Shown here: positions 8,653 through 16,766 of the stretch, piece after piece | How the letters are laid out: every line of letters starts with the position of its first letter | Position numbering within the stretch: the first letter of the stretch is position 1 | Origin: Chlorobiota bacterium | GTDB taxonomy: Bacteria; Bacteroidota; Ignavibacteria; OLB7 | Assembly (NCBI GenBank): GCA_028287785.1 | Contig: JAQBOZ010000028.1 | Span: 248,001-312,000 of the forward strand | Direction of reading: 5' to 3' | Length of the DNA: 64,000 bases | Notes under the pieces: generated by a model | Seen by the model: only the letters and a program-made list of their open reading frames with translations | Database searches by the model: none | What the model was told of the DNA's origin: nothing | Translations under genes and position numbers: made by a program

Positions 8653-8966
8653 TGGCATCGACGAACTATCTCTTTCATGTCCTGGTCTGGATGCTCCCGG
8701 TGATCGCGATTCAGTGGGGGCTGGCGTGGCGTGCCTATCTCCGCAACCTGAAGGCGGTCCTGCTCCCGCCGCTGATTGTCGGGACCTATTACTCCATCGC
8801 CGATTCGTTTGCCGTGCGGGATGGGATCTGGTATTTCGATCCGGCGCAGATCACCGGGGCGAAGGTCGGCCCGCTGCCGATCGAGGAGATCCTCTTCTTC
8901 TTCCTGACGGCGCTGATGGTATCGCAGAGCCTTGTGATGTTCCTCCCCCGCAGCCACAGGAGATAA
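8652..8966 (+). CDS. crtYd: Lycopene cyclase domain protein, second subunit (CrtYd type)
   Basis: About 104 aa, three transmembrane segments. It repeats the family signature: 'IADSFAVRDGIWYFDPAQIT...VGPLPIEEILFFFLTALMV' (D..AV..GIW.FDP, LPIEE.LFF). Two ATGs are possible, 8649 and 8652; the strong AAGGAGG at 8641-8647 favours 8652 by spacing. The start overlaps the stop of crtYc (TGA at 8650-8652), so the stoichiometry of the heterodimer is probably set by translational coupling. Together the pair gives the six-helix lycopene cyclase that is one fused protein in some other bacteria and in the N-terminal half of fungal CarRA/AL-2 types. Confidence 0.87.
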   Translation: MASTNYLFHVLVWMLPVIAIQWGLAWRAYLRNLKAVLLPPLIVGTYYSIADSFAVRDGIWYFDPAQITGAKVGPLPIEEILFFFLTALMVSQSLVMFLPRSHRR

Positions 8967-9107
8967 CGCCCCATCGCCACGGCGCGCGCGATCCCGTGAG
9001 ATGGAGCATCGCGGGCGCCGCCGTGATCCACGCCGCGCCCACGATCCTGTCCGATTCATCCTCCACATTCTTCTCCGGCATCATGATATCGGATCATCCA
9101 TCCATTG

Positions 9108-9848
9108 TTACGGTATCATGATGCTTACCTCGTTCGAGGCGGGGAGGATGTTCAGCGGATAAAACTGCAGGCCATCATGTCCACCGTTGATCGTGCTGGG
9201 CCCGGGATAAGCGACCATGTAGACTCTGGTGCCGCTCGGGAGCGTCAATTGGCTATGGGAGCTTCCGTTGATCTGGGCGCCGGGGCCTGGCAACTCGACA
9301 TCATCGGAACCGAAGGAAGCTGATCTGGATGCGGGTGATGTTGTCGAGTAGAACACGGTCACATCCCTGCTGATGCCATTGACCGGTGGAGAGGAGATCG
9401 CGCCCGTGAAAATAACGTTCCTGTCGCGGTCCACCGACGCGGAGAACGATGTGACGGTGTAGTCCGGCCTCCTCCACAGATAATAACCATTATTCATACG
9501 ATCGTAGGTCACAGTTCCCCCTCCCACGAACTGGAACGAGCTGTCCACATAGGTCATGTATCCCTGTTTGGACATCGTCAGGATATACGTCCCCTGCGGC
9601 AGATTCTTTATGCTCCAGGTTCCATTGGCGGCGGTCGTCGTGGAGTATGGTGTTCCCTGCATGGCGACCGTGATGCCGCTGAAATCGCCTGTCGCGCTGA
9701 ATCCCTTCTTCCAATTCTCCCCCATCAATCCCACGCGGCCGCCGAGGGTTCCCTTCGCGTCCGCGTTCGCGGGGTTGTTGCCGCACGATCCCACCGCAAC
9801 CGCGATCATGATCGCTCCGATCATCAAGGCCCATGGCTTTCGTTTCAT
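9108..9848 (-). CDS. Lipoprotein with carboxypeptidase-regulatory-like domain
   Basis: 246 aa. The start was set at ATG 9848 because it gives a lipoprotein signal ('MIGAIMIAVAVGSCGNN', Cys near residue 22); the frame stays open to 10304, but that stretch has no signal character. Residues about 35-110 ('GTLGGRVGLMGENWKKGF...GITVAMQGTPYSTTTAANGTWSIKNLPQGTYILTMSKQGYMTY') form a carboxypeptidase-regulatory-like (transthyretin-like) beta-sandwich, common in Bacteroidota surface lipoproteins. The C-terminal 130 residues are beta-rich and unrecognised. It lies convergent with crtYd and divergent from mtgA. Probable role: envelope-associated structural or binding protein. Confidence 0.75.
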   Translation of the reverse strand: MKRKPWALMIGAIMIAVAVGSCGNNPANADAKGTLGGRVGLMGENWKKGFSATGDFSGITVAMQGTPYSTTTAANGTWSIKNLPQGTYILTMSKQGYMTYVDSSFQFVGGGTVTYDRMNNGYYLWRRPDYTVTSFSASVDRDRNVIFTGAISSPPVNGISRDVTVFYSTTSPASRSASFGSDDVELPGPGAQINGSSHSQLTLPSGTRVYMVAYPGPSTINGGHDGLQFYPLNILPASNEVSIMIP

Positions 9849-10101
9849 CGATGTGCTCCCGATATGGTTTATGAGAATTGTCATCAACACGTGACTCCCC
9901 CCGGGCAATCGGCGGCCACCGATCCGCCCCCCCTTCCGACGGCTGCGGTTGCGGCTCCGACAGGGTAAAGAACCCGCCACCCGGCGGAATGTCGCAGATC
10001 GCGCCGGAAGGGAATCGAAACGCGGGATGTGAGGAACCTCTTTTCCCGCCGCCGAACTCTCGCTACCTTTGCTCTCTCCGACACAATTCGAGAATCGAAC
10101 G

Positions 10102-11043
10102 ATGGGGAAGAACTCCCGTGGCCGCCGCGCAGTCGCGGAGCAGCTTGGACTGATTGACCAGCACGATGAAGCTACCGGCGCCGGGAGCCGGACGGGATCG
10201 CGCGGAGGGAATGGCGGAAGTACGCCACGACCACGGGCGAAGAGCGGATCGGGAGGCCGCCGGCGTGGCGCGCTTCCATCGGATGGAGCCATTGCACGTA
10301 CCATGATCGGACGCTTATTCAGATGGGCCGTACGGCTTGTCGCCTTCTTCTTTCTCGCCTCGATCGCGCTGGTGGTGGTCTACCGTGTCATCGATCCGCC
10401 GCTGACGCCGCTGATGCTGATACGCCCGCTGGAAGGGGTGGCCGGCATCAACCTGGTCGGCATCAACAAGAAATGGATCAGCATCGACGATGTCTCCCCG
10501 GCGCTTCTCCGCTCGGTGATCGCGGCGGAGGACGGGCGGTTCTTCATTCATAATGGAATCGACTGGAAGGCGGTGGACGCGGCGCAGAAACGGAACGAAC
10601 AATCCAACGGCAAGAAGCTCTACGGCGCCAGCACCATCACCATGCAGTGCGCGCGGAATGTCTTTCTCTGGCAGGGACGGAATTACGTCAGGAAGGGGCT
10701 GGAGATCTACTTTACCTATCTGATGGAGTTCCTCTGGAGCAAGCGCCGCATCCTGGAGGTCTATATCAATGTGATCGAGTGGGGCGACGGCGTCTATGGC
10801 GTCGAGGCGGCATCGCAGAAGTATTTCGGCATCTCGGCGTCGCAGCTCAGCGCGCATCAGGCCGCGCTGCTGGCCTCCGTCCTCCCGAACCCGCGCGTCT
10901 GGAACCCGGCCAGCCCCACATCCTACATCGGCCGCCGGGCGGCCATGATCCAGGGACGCGCGGCGGGCGTGGGCCTTGGCCCGCTCCAGAAGGCGAAGAC
11001 CGGAACCGACGCGCCGGCGCGCCTGGAGAAAAAGAAGCGCTGA
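10102..11043 (+). CDS. mtgA: Monofunctional peptidoglycan glycosyltransferase
   Basis: About 313 aa. A disordered basic Gly/Arg-rich N-terminus (1-70) precedes one transmembrane helix ('WAVRLVAFFFLASIALVVVY'), then a GT51 domain: 'VIAAEDGRFFIHNGID' (catalytic Glu about residue 143 in the ED..F..H.G motif), 'LYGASTITMQCARNVFLW', 'KRRILEVYINVIEWGDGVYGVEAASQKYFG' and 'QAALLASVLPNP'. This enzyme polymerises lipid II into glycan strands at the periplasmic face. No transpeptidase domain follows, which identifies the monofunctional form MtgA. The frame is open from 10069; ATG 10102 is preferred. The long charged N-terminal tail is longer than in most family members. Confidence 0.92.
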   Translation: MGKNSRGRRAVAEQLGLIDQHDEATGAGSRTGSRGGNGGSTPRPRAKSGSGGRRRGALPSDGAIARTMIGRLFRWAVRLVAFFFLASIALVVVYRVIDPPLTPLMLIRPLEGVAGINLVGINKKWISIDDVSPALLRSVIAAEDGRFFIHNGIDWKAVDAAQKRNEQSNGKKLYGASTITMQCARNVFLWQGRNYVRKGLEIYFTYLMEFLWSKRRILEVYINVIEWGDGVYGVEAASQKYFGISASQLSAHQAALLASVLPNPRVWNPASPTSYIGRRAAMIQGRAAGVGLGPLQKAKTGTDAPARLEKKKR

Positions 11044-11090
11044 TCTCCCTCCCCTGCCCCCTCCGATACGTTCATCAACCCGATTCCCAC

Positions 11091-12962
11091 GTGCAGTACC
11101 GAAAGCCTCATCATCGCGGGACGCTCGCCGTCGCCTCCGTGATCCTCCTTGCCGGCGCCTATCGCGCCGCCGCCCAGCCGCCCGACGACCGCGGCTACGA
11201 CGTGCTCCACTACGACGCCATCATCCAGGCCGATCCCCGCAGGGGGACGATTACCGGCGATGTGACGATCGAGCTGGAGAGCACCACCGATGATCTGAGA
11301 TTTATCGAGCTGGACGCGGAGGAGCTTCGCATCGATGCTACATTCGAGGAGGAGCGCGAGGTGGAGGGGGATCAGGAAGAGCCAAGGGAAAAGGAAGAAG
11401 AGCATCGGAAAGAGGAACATAAGGAGAAGGAGGCGCCGCGGCTCCTTCCCTGCCGCCACGAGCTGGCGGGCGGACGATTGAAGGTGTGGCTGACGCGCGA
11501 CGCCGCGCGACGGGAGAAGATCGCCATACGGATACGCTACTCGGGATCGCCGAAGAAGGGGATCACCTTTTCCCCCGATCTTATCTACACCGCCTTCCAC
11601 ACCCATCACTGGCTGATCTGCAAGGACGATCCCGCCGACAAGGCAACCCTCTCGCTCGGGCTGACGCTTCCAAAGGGGCTTGTCGCCATCGCGAACGGCC
11701 GCAGGGTCGGCAGCGAAACGCTCCCCGGAGGTCTTGCCAGAACAACGTGGATGCTCGATCATCCCCACTCCCCCTATCTCTTCGGCTTCGCCGCGGGAAA
11801 GCTGGCCGATACCACGATCACCGTGGATGGCAGGGGGCTCAGGCTTCTGGGAGCCGCCAGCCGTGATGAGGCGGCGACCATTCTCGCGCTCACGACCGAG
11901 GCATTCCGGTATTTCGAGCGACGCTCCGGGACCAACCTGCCGGAGGGGCTTTACGGGCAGGCGCTTGTGAAGGCCGATATCGCGCAGGAGCTTGCCGGCT
12001 TCTCCACCATCAGCGCGGAATATGGAGCCGGCCTGGCCGCCGAGCCGCGTGAGGACTGGATATTCGTTCACGAGCTGGCGCATCAGTGGTGGGGGAACCT
12101 GATCACCTGCCGGAGCTGGTCGGAGATATGGCTGAACGAGGGATTTGCCACGTTCATGGAGGGGACGTTCAAGGAATTTCGATGGGGAGCCGATGAGTAC
12201 GATCGCGATATCACGCTGGCGCGGCTCCGCTACGAGCGCGCGCGGGAGGCGGGAAAGGACAGGCCGCTGATCTTCACCGGCTGGCGGGCTCCCGAGGAGG
12301 CAAACGGCCTTATCCCCTACAACAAGGGGGCGCTGGTGCTCCACCTTCTCCGCTATGAGCTGGGGGAGGATGCGTTCTGGGAGGGAATCCGTCGCTATAC
12401 GAGAAACGGCGCGGGGGGAAACGTCACCAGCTACGATCTCCGAAAAGCGATGGAGGAGACCAGCGGCCGCGATCTCTCCGGCTTCTTCCGGCAATGGGTG
12501 GAGCAATCCGGCGTTCCCCCGCTGACGGCGCGCCACGCGATGCGAAACGGCAGGCTGGTGGTGGAGATCGATGGCGAATGGGATGGCGCGATCCAGGTCG
12601 CGGTGGAGACGGCGGGCGGACGTGAAACCCGGCGGGTACGGGCGAGCGGCGGACGAACCGAAGCCACGTTCACCATCGATACCACGCTTCTATCGGTCAG
12701 GATCGATGATGGCGGGCATCTTCCGTTCAGGGTGCCGCACGAGCGGACGCCGGACATGCTGCTCCATCAGCTTGCGTCGGAGCCCGACGTGGCCGGACGG
12801 ATCGACGCGATGCTGGAACTGCGGAAGATTTACGCGACGCTTCCGGGAGCATCCCAGGTCGATATCAGAAACGGGCTGAAGGATCGGAGCGGGCTCGATG
12901 GATCGCGGCTGGTGCGGGAGATGGCCGCGCGGACGATTGGGGAGATCACGACGGGGAAATAA
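11091..12962 (+). CDS. M1-family (aminopeptidase N-like) metallopeptidase
   Basis: About 623 aa from a GTG at 11091, which gives a signal peptide ('LAVASVILLAGAYRAAAQ'). The zinc motif is intact: HELAH at about residues 327-331 with the third ligand Glu 350 in 'NEGFATFMEG', and 'PYNKGALVLHLL' offers the transition-state Tyr near 410. An N-terminal beta domain precedes the catalytic domain. Two oddities: the exopeptidase motif GXMEN, expected about 30 residues before HEXXH, is replaced by 'AGFSTISAEYG', and a highly charged Glu/Lys insert occupies about 86-117. Likely periplasmic; peptide specificity may differ from true aminopeptidases. Starts 47 bases after mtgA and could be co-transcribed. 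Confidence 0.85.
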   Translation: MQYRKPHHRGTLAVASVILLAGAYRAAAQPPDDRGYDVLHYDAIIQADPRRGTITGDVTIELESTTDDLRFIELDAEELRIDATFEEEREVEGDQEEPREKEEEHRKEEHKEKEAPRLLPCRHELAGGRLKVWLTRDAARREKIAIRIRYSGSPKKGITFSPDLIYTAFHTHHWLICKDDPADKATLSLGLTLPKGLVAIANGRRVGSETLPGGLARTTWMLDHPHSPYLFGFAAGKLADTTITVDGRGLRLLGAASRDEAATILALTTEAFRYFERRSGTNLPEGLYGQALVKADIAQELAGFSTISAEYGAGLAAEPREDWIFVHELAHQWWGNLITCRSWSEIWLNEGFATFMEGTFKEFRWGADEYDRDITLARLRYERAREAGKDRPLIFTGWRAPEEANGLIPYNKGALVLHLLRYELGEDAFWEGIRRYTRNGAGGNVTSYDLRKAMEETSGRDLSGFFRQWVEQSGVPPLTARHAMRNGRLVVEIDGEWDGAIQVAVETAGGRETRRVRASGGRTEATFTIDTTLLSVRIDDGGHLPFRVPHERTPDMLLHQLASEPDVAGRIDAMLELRKIYATLPGASQVDIRNGLKDRSGLDGSRLVREMAARTIGEITTGK

Positions 12963-12999
12963 ACATCATCGCCCGCTCATATCGAATGACCCGATAACG

Positions 13000-13147
13000 G
13001 GTAGTGACTCAATTTGAATCCAGCCCTCCGGTTGACAGCGCAATGATCCATCGACGATCCTCTGATCACTCTTCAAGCTCCGCCAGGAGCGTGCCGGTTG
13101 CAGCAACGATGCCTCCGTTTTTCACGCAAGCTCCATCGGAGCGTACC
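13000..13147 (+). repeat. Interspersed palindrome-rich repeat, copy B
   Basis: The copy begins GTAGTGACTC, passes CTCCGGTTGACAGCG, and contains the cores GCTCCGCCAGGAGC (13077-13090) and GCTCCATCGGAGC (13130-13142), ending GTACC. The arms of both cores pair perfectly although the loops differ. It fills the gap between the M1 peptidase and the first T9SS cargo gene. Confidence 0.7.
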
Positions 13148-13164
13148 ATCGACCCGATAACGAC

Positions 13165-13194
13165 GGAAGCCCCCGGCGCTAACCGGAGGCTTCC
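13165..13194 (-). terminator. Terminator-like hairpin after T9SS cargo gene 1
   Basis: GGAAGCCCCCGG (13165-13176) pairs with CCGGAGGCTTCC (13183-13194) with one mismatch, 35 bases past the stop of the minus-strand gene. There is no T-tract. The same hairpin follows its paralogue at 16708-16737. Confidence 0.6.
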
Positions 13195-13229
13195 TGATTG
13201 TCTATCACATCCACGCGAAACGATACCGC

Positions 13230-16196
13230 CTAGTCGCGCACCAGCACAAGCGGCTTGGTATCGACCACGCCATCGCTCTCCACGCGATAGAAATAGGTGC
13301 CGCTGGGAATGATCTCGCCGTTCTGGTCGTGACCGTCCCATGCCACCGAGTTCGCCCCCTGCTGCATCGGAGCGGCATCGAGGAGGGTGCGGATCTCGCG
13401 CCCGGAGGCATCGATGATCTTCACCGTCACCGGAGCGCTCGCGGCCAGGTTGAAGCCGATCGTCGTCGTGCTCTTGAACGGGTTCGGATAGTTCTGCATC
13501 AGCGAGAGCGAAGGCTCGCCGGTGACAGCGTTGGTTCCGTTGTTCAGATGCTTCTTCTGGAAGCCGTCGTTGTTGCCGCGGGTAAGCGAGTTCACCGGGC
13601 TGAAGTACGTGACATTCACATCGTAATCGCTGGTGATCGACTCACCCCAGAAGCGGCCGAACAGATCGGTCCCCTTGCCAAGATCGATCTTCCCATCGGG
13701 GGCGAACACCTGACCGTGAAACTCCGTCCGCTCGTTGAACGCCACGGAGGCATCGTTCGTGCAGAGGGCATCGGAGCGGACCAGGAAGAGCGCCGCGTCG
13801 TACGGGCCAACATAACTGTCGTCATCGATCGAGAGCTTCGAGGCGATGCGGATCTTCGAAGCCACGTTCGTGTTGATATGCGAATGCTTTCCGGCAATCA
13901 GCGACTTGATGTTGTAGATGCCGGCCGCCAGGTTCAGTGTGCCGCCATCGCGCACCGTAACCGTTCCATACTTGCCCGGAGCAAGCGTCATGGTCCCGTT
14001 GATGGAGCCGGTGACGTTGTTGCAGCCGTAGGTGAAGCATGGAATCACCGGCAGACTGCAACTGCTGATGATCGGGAAGGTGACGCAGGTGGAGGTATTC
14101 CGATGCCGTTTGATGGCGGTTGACGTGGCGCCGGTTGCCCGGTTGGAATAGAGATCGTAGACGCTCACGCGGGAGCCGCCCAGATCCACATAATCACCGA
14201 TCACGCGATACTCATCGTTCACATACACCCCGTGCGGCGTGCAGCCGCCACCGAGCGTCAGGTTCGGCTGCGAGCCGGAGCAGGTGCTCCTGGCCTTGTT
14301 GTTCACGCCGACATTGCCGTCGATGATGCCGCGCGTGGCATCGGTATAGCGTCCCTTGAAGTAGAGATTATCGTAGGCGAAGAGCGCAAAATCGATCCCC
14401 GCGACCAGGATGGTCTTCGAGAAGGTCCTCGTCGATCCGTTCTTGGTAACGGTGGCCTTCACCGTGAAGCTGCCGAAGTTGCTTGTGATGATATCGACGG
14501 TCGATCCATTGGCCGGCCCGCTGATCACCCCGGCGCCCGTAACGGTCCAGAGGATCGTCGCATCGGTCTGGTTGGTGGTGATCGTGTAGGTGAAGTCCGA
14601 TGATCCGGTCACCGTATCCGGGCCGGCGATCGAGCCGGTCAGGTTCTGGTGGTACCCGAACTTGCCGCTCGGATGCTGATGCGTTGCGTCCAGCGTCACG
14701 CCCCATGTATTCGGGGTCGCCACGCCATCGGGATCGGCCGTGGCGGTCTGATCGTTGCCGATCGATGCGCTGCTGACGGCGACGTTGGCGCGGCCGAGCT
14801 TCAGGCCGCCGAAGAGGAAGTGCCCGTTATCGTCGGTCTCGGTCGAGTACGTCTGGTCGGCCGTGCCATCGTTGTTGTTATCGATGGTCAGAAGCACCGT
14901 CACGTCGGGGATACCAAGCTCGGTGGCATCCTGAATTCCGTTGCTGTTGCCGTCGTAATAGATCGTGCCGGAGATGCCGGCGGTATCCGGCGGAAGCGGC
15001 GATGGAGGAAGCACCGGACTGCCGGCGGCATCCACGCCGAGCGCGATCATCGCGTTCACGCCGAGCGACTGGCTGCCGAACCGCCAGGCGTTCAGATTCT
15101 GCATATCCATGCCGGTCATCCGCACCTGGTAGATACCGGCGGGGATGCTGTCGGCATGATAATCCATCTTTGTCCTGTCGAACGGAGCGGTGCTTATCAG
15201 GAACTGCTCCCACTCCAGGTTGCCCGACGGGTTGTTGTTCGCGTAATAGTTGCCGTACGGATCGATCACCTCATACACCACGCTCGGCGAGCGGCGATAG
15301 CCCGGATACGATGCGTCGTCGGTCGGATTGCCCGACGCGCTGTCGCCGGTGAGGCAGATGTTGGAGCTGCTGGCAACCCCCTCCGGGACCGCCGATGAGC
15401 CCACCGCCCACGGCGGAAGATCGGTCGGGGTATCGGGATCATCCACATCCTTGTTGGAGCAGTCCCACGAGCCGAAATCCATGTCACCATCCCAGATCAC
15501 AAGCTGCGATGTGGCGTTCGGAACATTGAGATAGAAGGTCCATGTTCCGTCGTATGTCGTCGGCTCCAGAGCGGGCCAGCTCGGGTAGATCACCTGCGCC
15601 GACGCCAGGCTGGTCAGCGGCGCGGTAACGGAGAAGGCCTGTCCGGCGCGGAGCGCGATGGTTCCGCTCGCGCGGATCTTGAAATTGCTCCAGCTTGTCA
15701 CGGAGGCATCGGTGCTGCGGACCTTCATCACGTAGAAATAGCCGCCGCTGGCGCCGCGTGCCTGGGGAACGTTGTTCACGATGATCCCGAACCATCCGTT
15801 ATCGACCATCGAATCACCACGCCATGTTCCCACCCTGAACGTGCCGCTGCCGTCGGCTGTGGGATCGGCATAGAGAGAGAACTCGAGCGGGATGTTCGCC
15901 GCCTGATCCCACATGCCGCCGGTCTCGCCATCGAAGATGCCGATTTCGAGCGTCGACGCGGTGGCCGGAGCGGTCAGGGAGATGGAGACGGTTTCACCGG
16001 CAAGGGTGAAGATTCCCGCTCCCGCGACCGAAAGGAAATGTCCGTCGGTCTCGCTACAGGTTGGGAAGCAGACATACGTTGCGGGCGTCTGTCCGGAAGC
16101 GGTCCTCGTCAACAGACCGAGTCCGGAAATCAAGAGCGTCACGAGTAGCAGAATCGAGCGTGCCGCTGCGGGCAGTCGATAATCATGCTGGACCAT
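13230..16196 (-). CDS. Large T9SS-exported protein with SdrD-B-like domain (cargo paralogue 1)
   Basis: 988 aa. ATG 16196 is preceded by GGAGG and gives a signal peptide ('ARSILLLVTLLISGLGLLTRTASGQ'); the frame is open further up without such features. The N-terminal 400 residues are beta-rich and unrecognised ('FDGETGGMWD', 'NNNPSGNLEWEQFLIS', 'HADSIPAGIYQVRMTGMDMQN'). Residues about 408-490 match an SdrD-B/collagen-binding-B-like unit ('ISGTIYYDGNSNGIQDATELGIPDV...NDGTAD'), probably calcium-binding. About 620-880 resembles a right-handed beta-helix or ice-binding-like repeat ('TLNLAAGIYNIKSLIAG', 'FHGQVFAPDGKIDLGKG'). The C-terminus ('LSLMQNYPNPFKSTTTIGF...SGTYFYRVESDG') is a type A T9SS sorting domain with a FlgD-like fold. 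Probably a cell-surface or secreted adhesin or matrix protein. Confidence 0.85.
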   Translation of the reverse strand: MVQHDYRLPAAARSILLLVTLLISGLGLLTRTASGQTPATYVCFPTCSETDGHFLSVAGAGIFTLAGETVSISLTAPATASTLEIGIFDGETGGMWDQAANIPLEFSLYADPTADGSGTFRVGTWRGDSMVDNGWFGIIVNNVPQARGASGGYFYVMKVRSTDASVTSWSNFKIRASGTIALRAGQAFSVTAPLTSLASAQVIYPSWPALEPTTYDGTWTFYLNVPNATSQLVIWDGDMDFGSWDCSNKDVDDPDTPTDLPPWAVGSSAVPEGVASSSNICLTGDSASGNPTDDASYPGYRRSPSVVYEVIDPYGNYYANNNPSGNLEWEQFLISTAPFDRTKMDYHADSIPAGIYQVRMTGMDMQNLNAWRFGSQSLGVNAMIALGVDAAGSPVLPPSPLPPDTAGISGTIYYDGNSNGIQDATELGIPDVTVLLTIDNNNDGTADQTYSTETDDNGHFLFGGLKLGRANVAVSSASIGNDQTATADPDGVATPNTWGVTLDATHQHPSGKFGYHQNLTGSIAGPDTVTGSSDFTYTITTNQTDATILWTVTGAGVISGPANGSTVDIITSNFGSFTVKATVTKNGSTRTFSKTILVAGIDFALFAYDNLYFKGRYTDATRGIIDGNVGVNNKARSTCSGSQPNLTLGGGCTPHGVYVNDEYRVIGDYVDLGGSRVSVYDLYSNRATGATSTAIKRHRNTSTCVTFPIISSCSLPVIPCFTYGCNNVTGSINGTMTLAPGKYGTVTVRDGGTLNLAAGIYNIKSLIAGKHSHINTNVASKIRIASKLSIDDDSYVGPYDAALFLVRSDALCTNDASVAFNERTEFHGQVFAPDGKIDLGKGTDLFGRFWGESITSDYDVNVTYFSPVNSLTRGNNDGFQKKHLNNGTNAVTGEPSLSLMQNYPNPFKSTTTIGFNLAASAPVTVKIIDASGREIRTLLDAAPMQQGANSVAWDGHDQNGEIIPSGTYFYRVESDGVVDTKPLVLVRD

Positions 16197-16766
16197 GCAG
16201 TATCCTCCAAGATGGGAAATGGCACCAGAGAGGGGTCTCGAGTGCAGTTGATATGAAAAACGCGTCATGTCCGCCACGTCAAAGCACACCACTGCTCCTG
16301 ACAGACATTTCGGTTAGGAAAAAGCGAACGGAATCCGCCGTCCGATGACATCGAAATCATCCGGACAAACGGAACTATCGGCTTCGAGCATCCGCGAAAC
16401 ACGCGAAACTGCGGAAGGGAGTGATTGCCGATCCCGGGCGGATCAGCCTGAAGCAGAAACTGGGAACCTGAGAATGGGCCACCTGACGAGCCCTGGACAG
16501 AGCTGCGCCGATGGATAACGAGCGGTCAATATAGAGAGGAAAAGTGGTGATGCCAAATGGGGAGCGCCGATCGTTCACGGACCATCGACCTCATCCGGCG
16601 GGAGAGATCGATGATTTTCAAGGAAAAAATGGGCTGGCGGCTCGAAAAGCAGCATTCGGGGATACGGCATCATCATATCATTATCCCCGCCCCCACCCTG
16701 TAACGACGGAAGCCCCCGGCGCGAACCGGGGGCTTCCTGTATGAATCATCGAACGTTGATACCGGA
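16197..16766. other. 570-bp gap between the two T9SS cargo paralogues
   Basis: No gene is supported. It contains the upstream region of cargo gene 1 and, at its right end, the terminator-like hairpin of cargo gene 2 (16708-16737). Because cargo 2 ends with its own hairpin and cargo 1 has a good Shine-Dalgarno, the two genes are probably transcribed separately. Confidence 0.5.
16708..16737 (-). terminator. Perfect 12-bp hairpin after T9SS cargo gene 2
   Basis: GGAAGCCCCCGG (16708-16719) and CCGGGGGCTTCC (16726-16737) pair perfectly around the loop CGCGAA, 29 bases past the stop. No T-tract follows on the minus strand. Confidence 0.65.

Noticed and set aside
10647-11090. Extension of the M1 peptidase gene upstream to 10647
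   Set aside because: The extra part overlaps mtgA in another frame and has no signal or domain; GTG 11091 gives a proper signal peptide.
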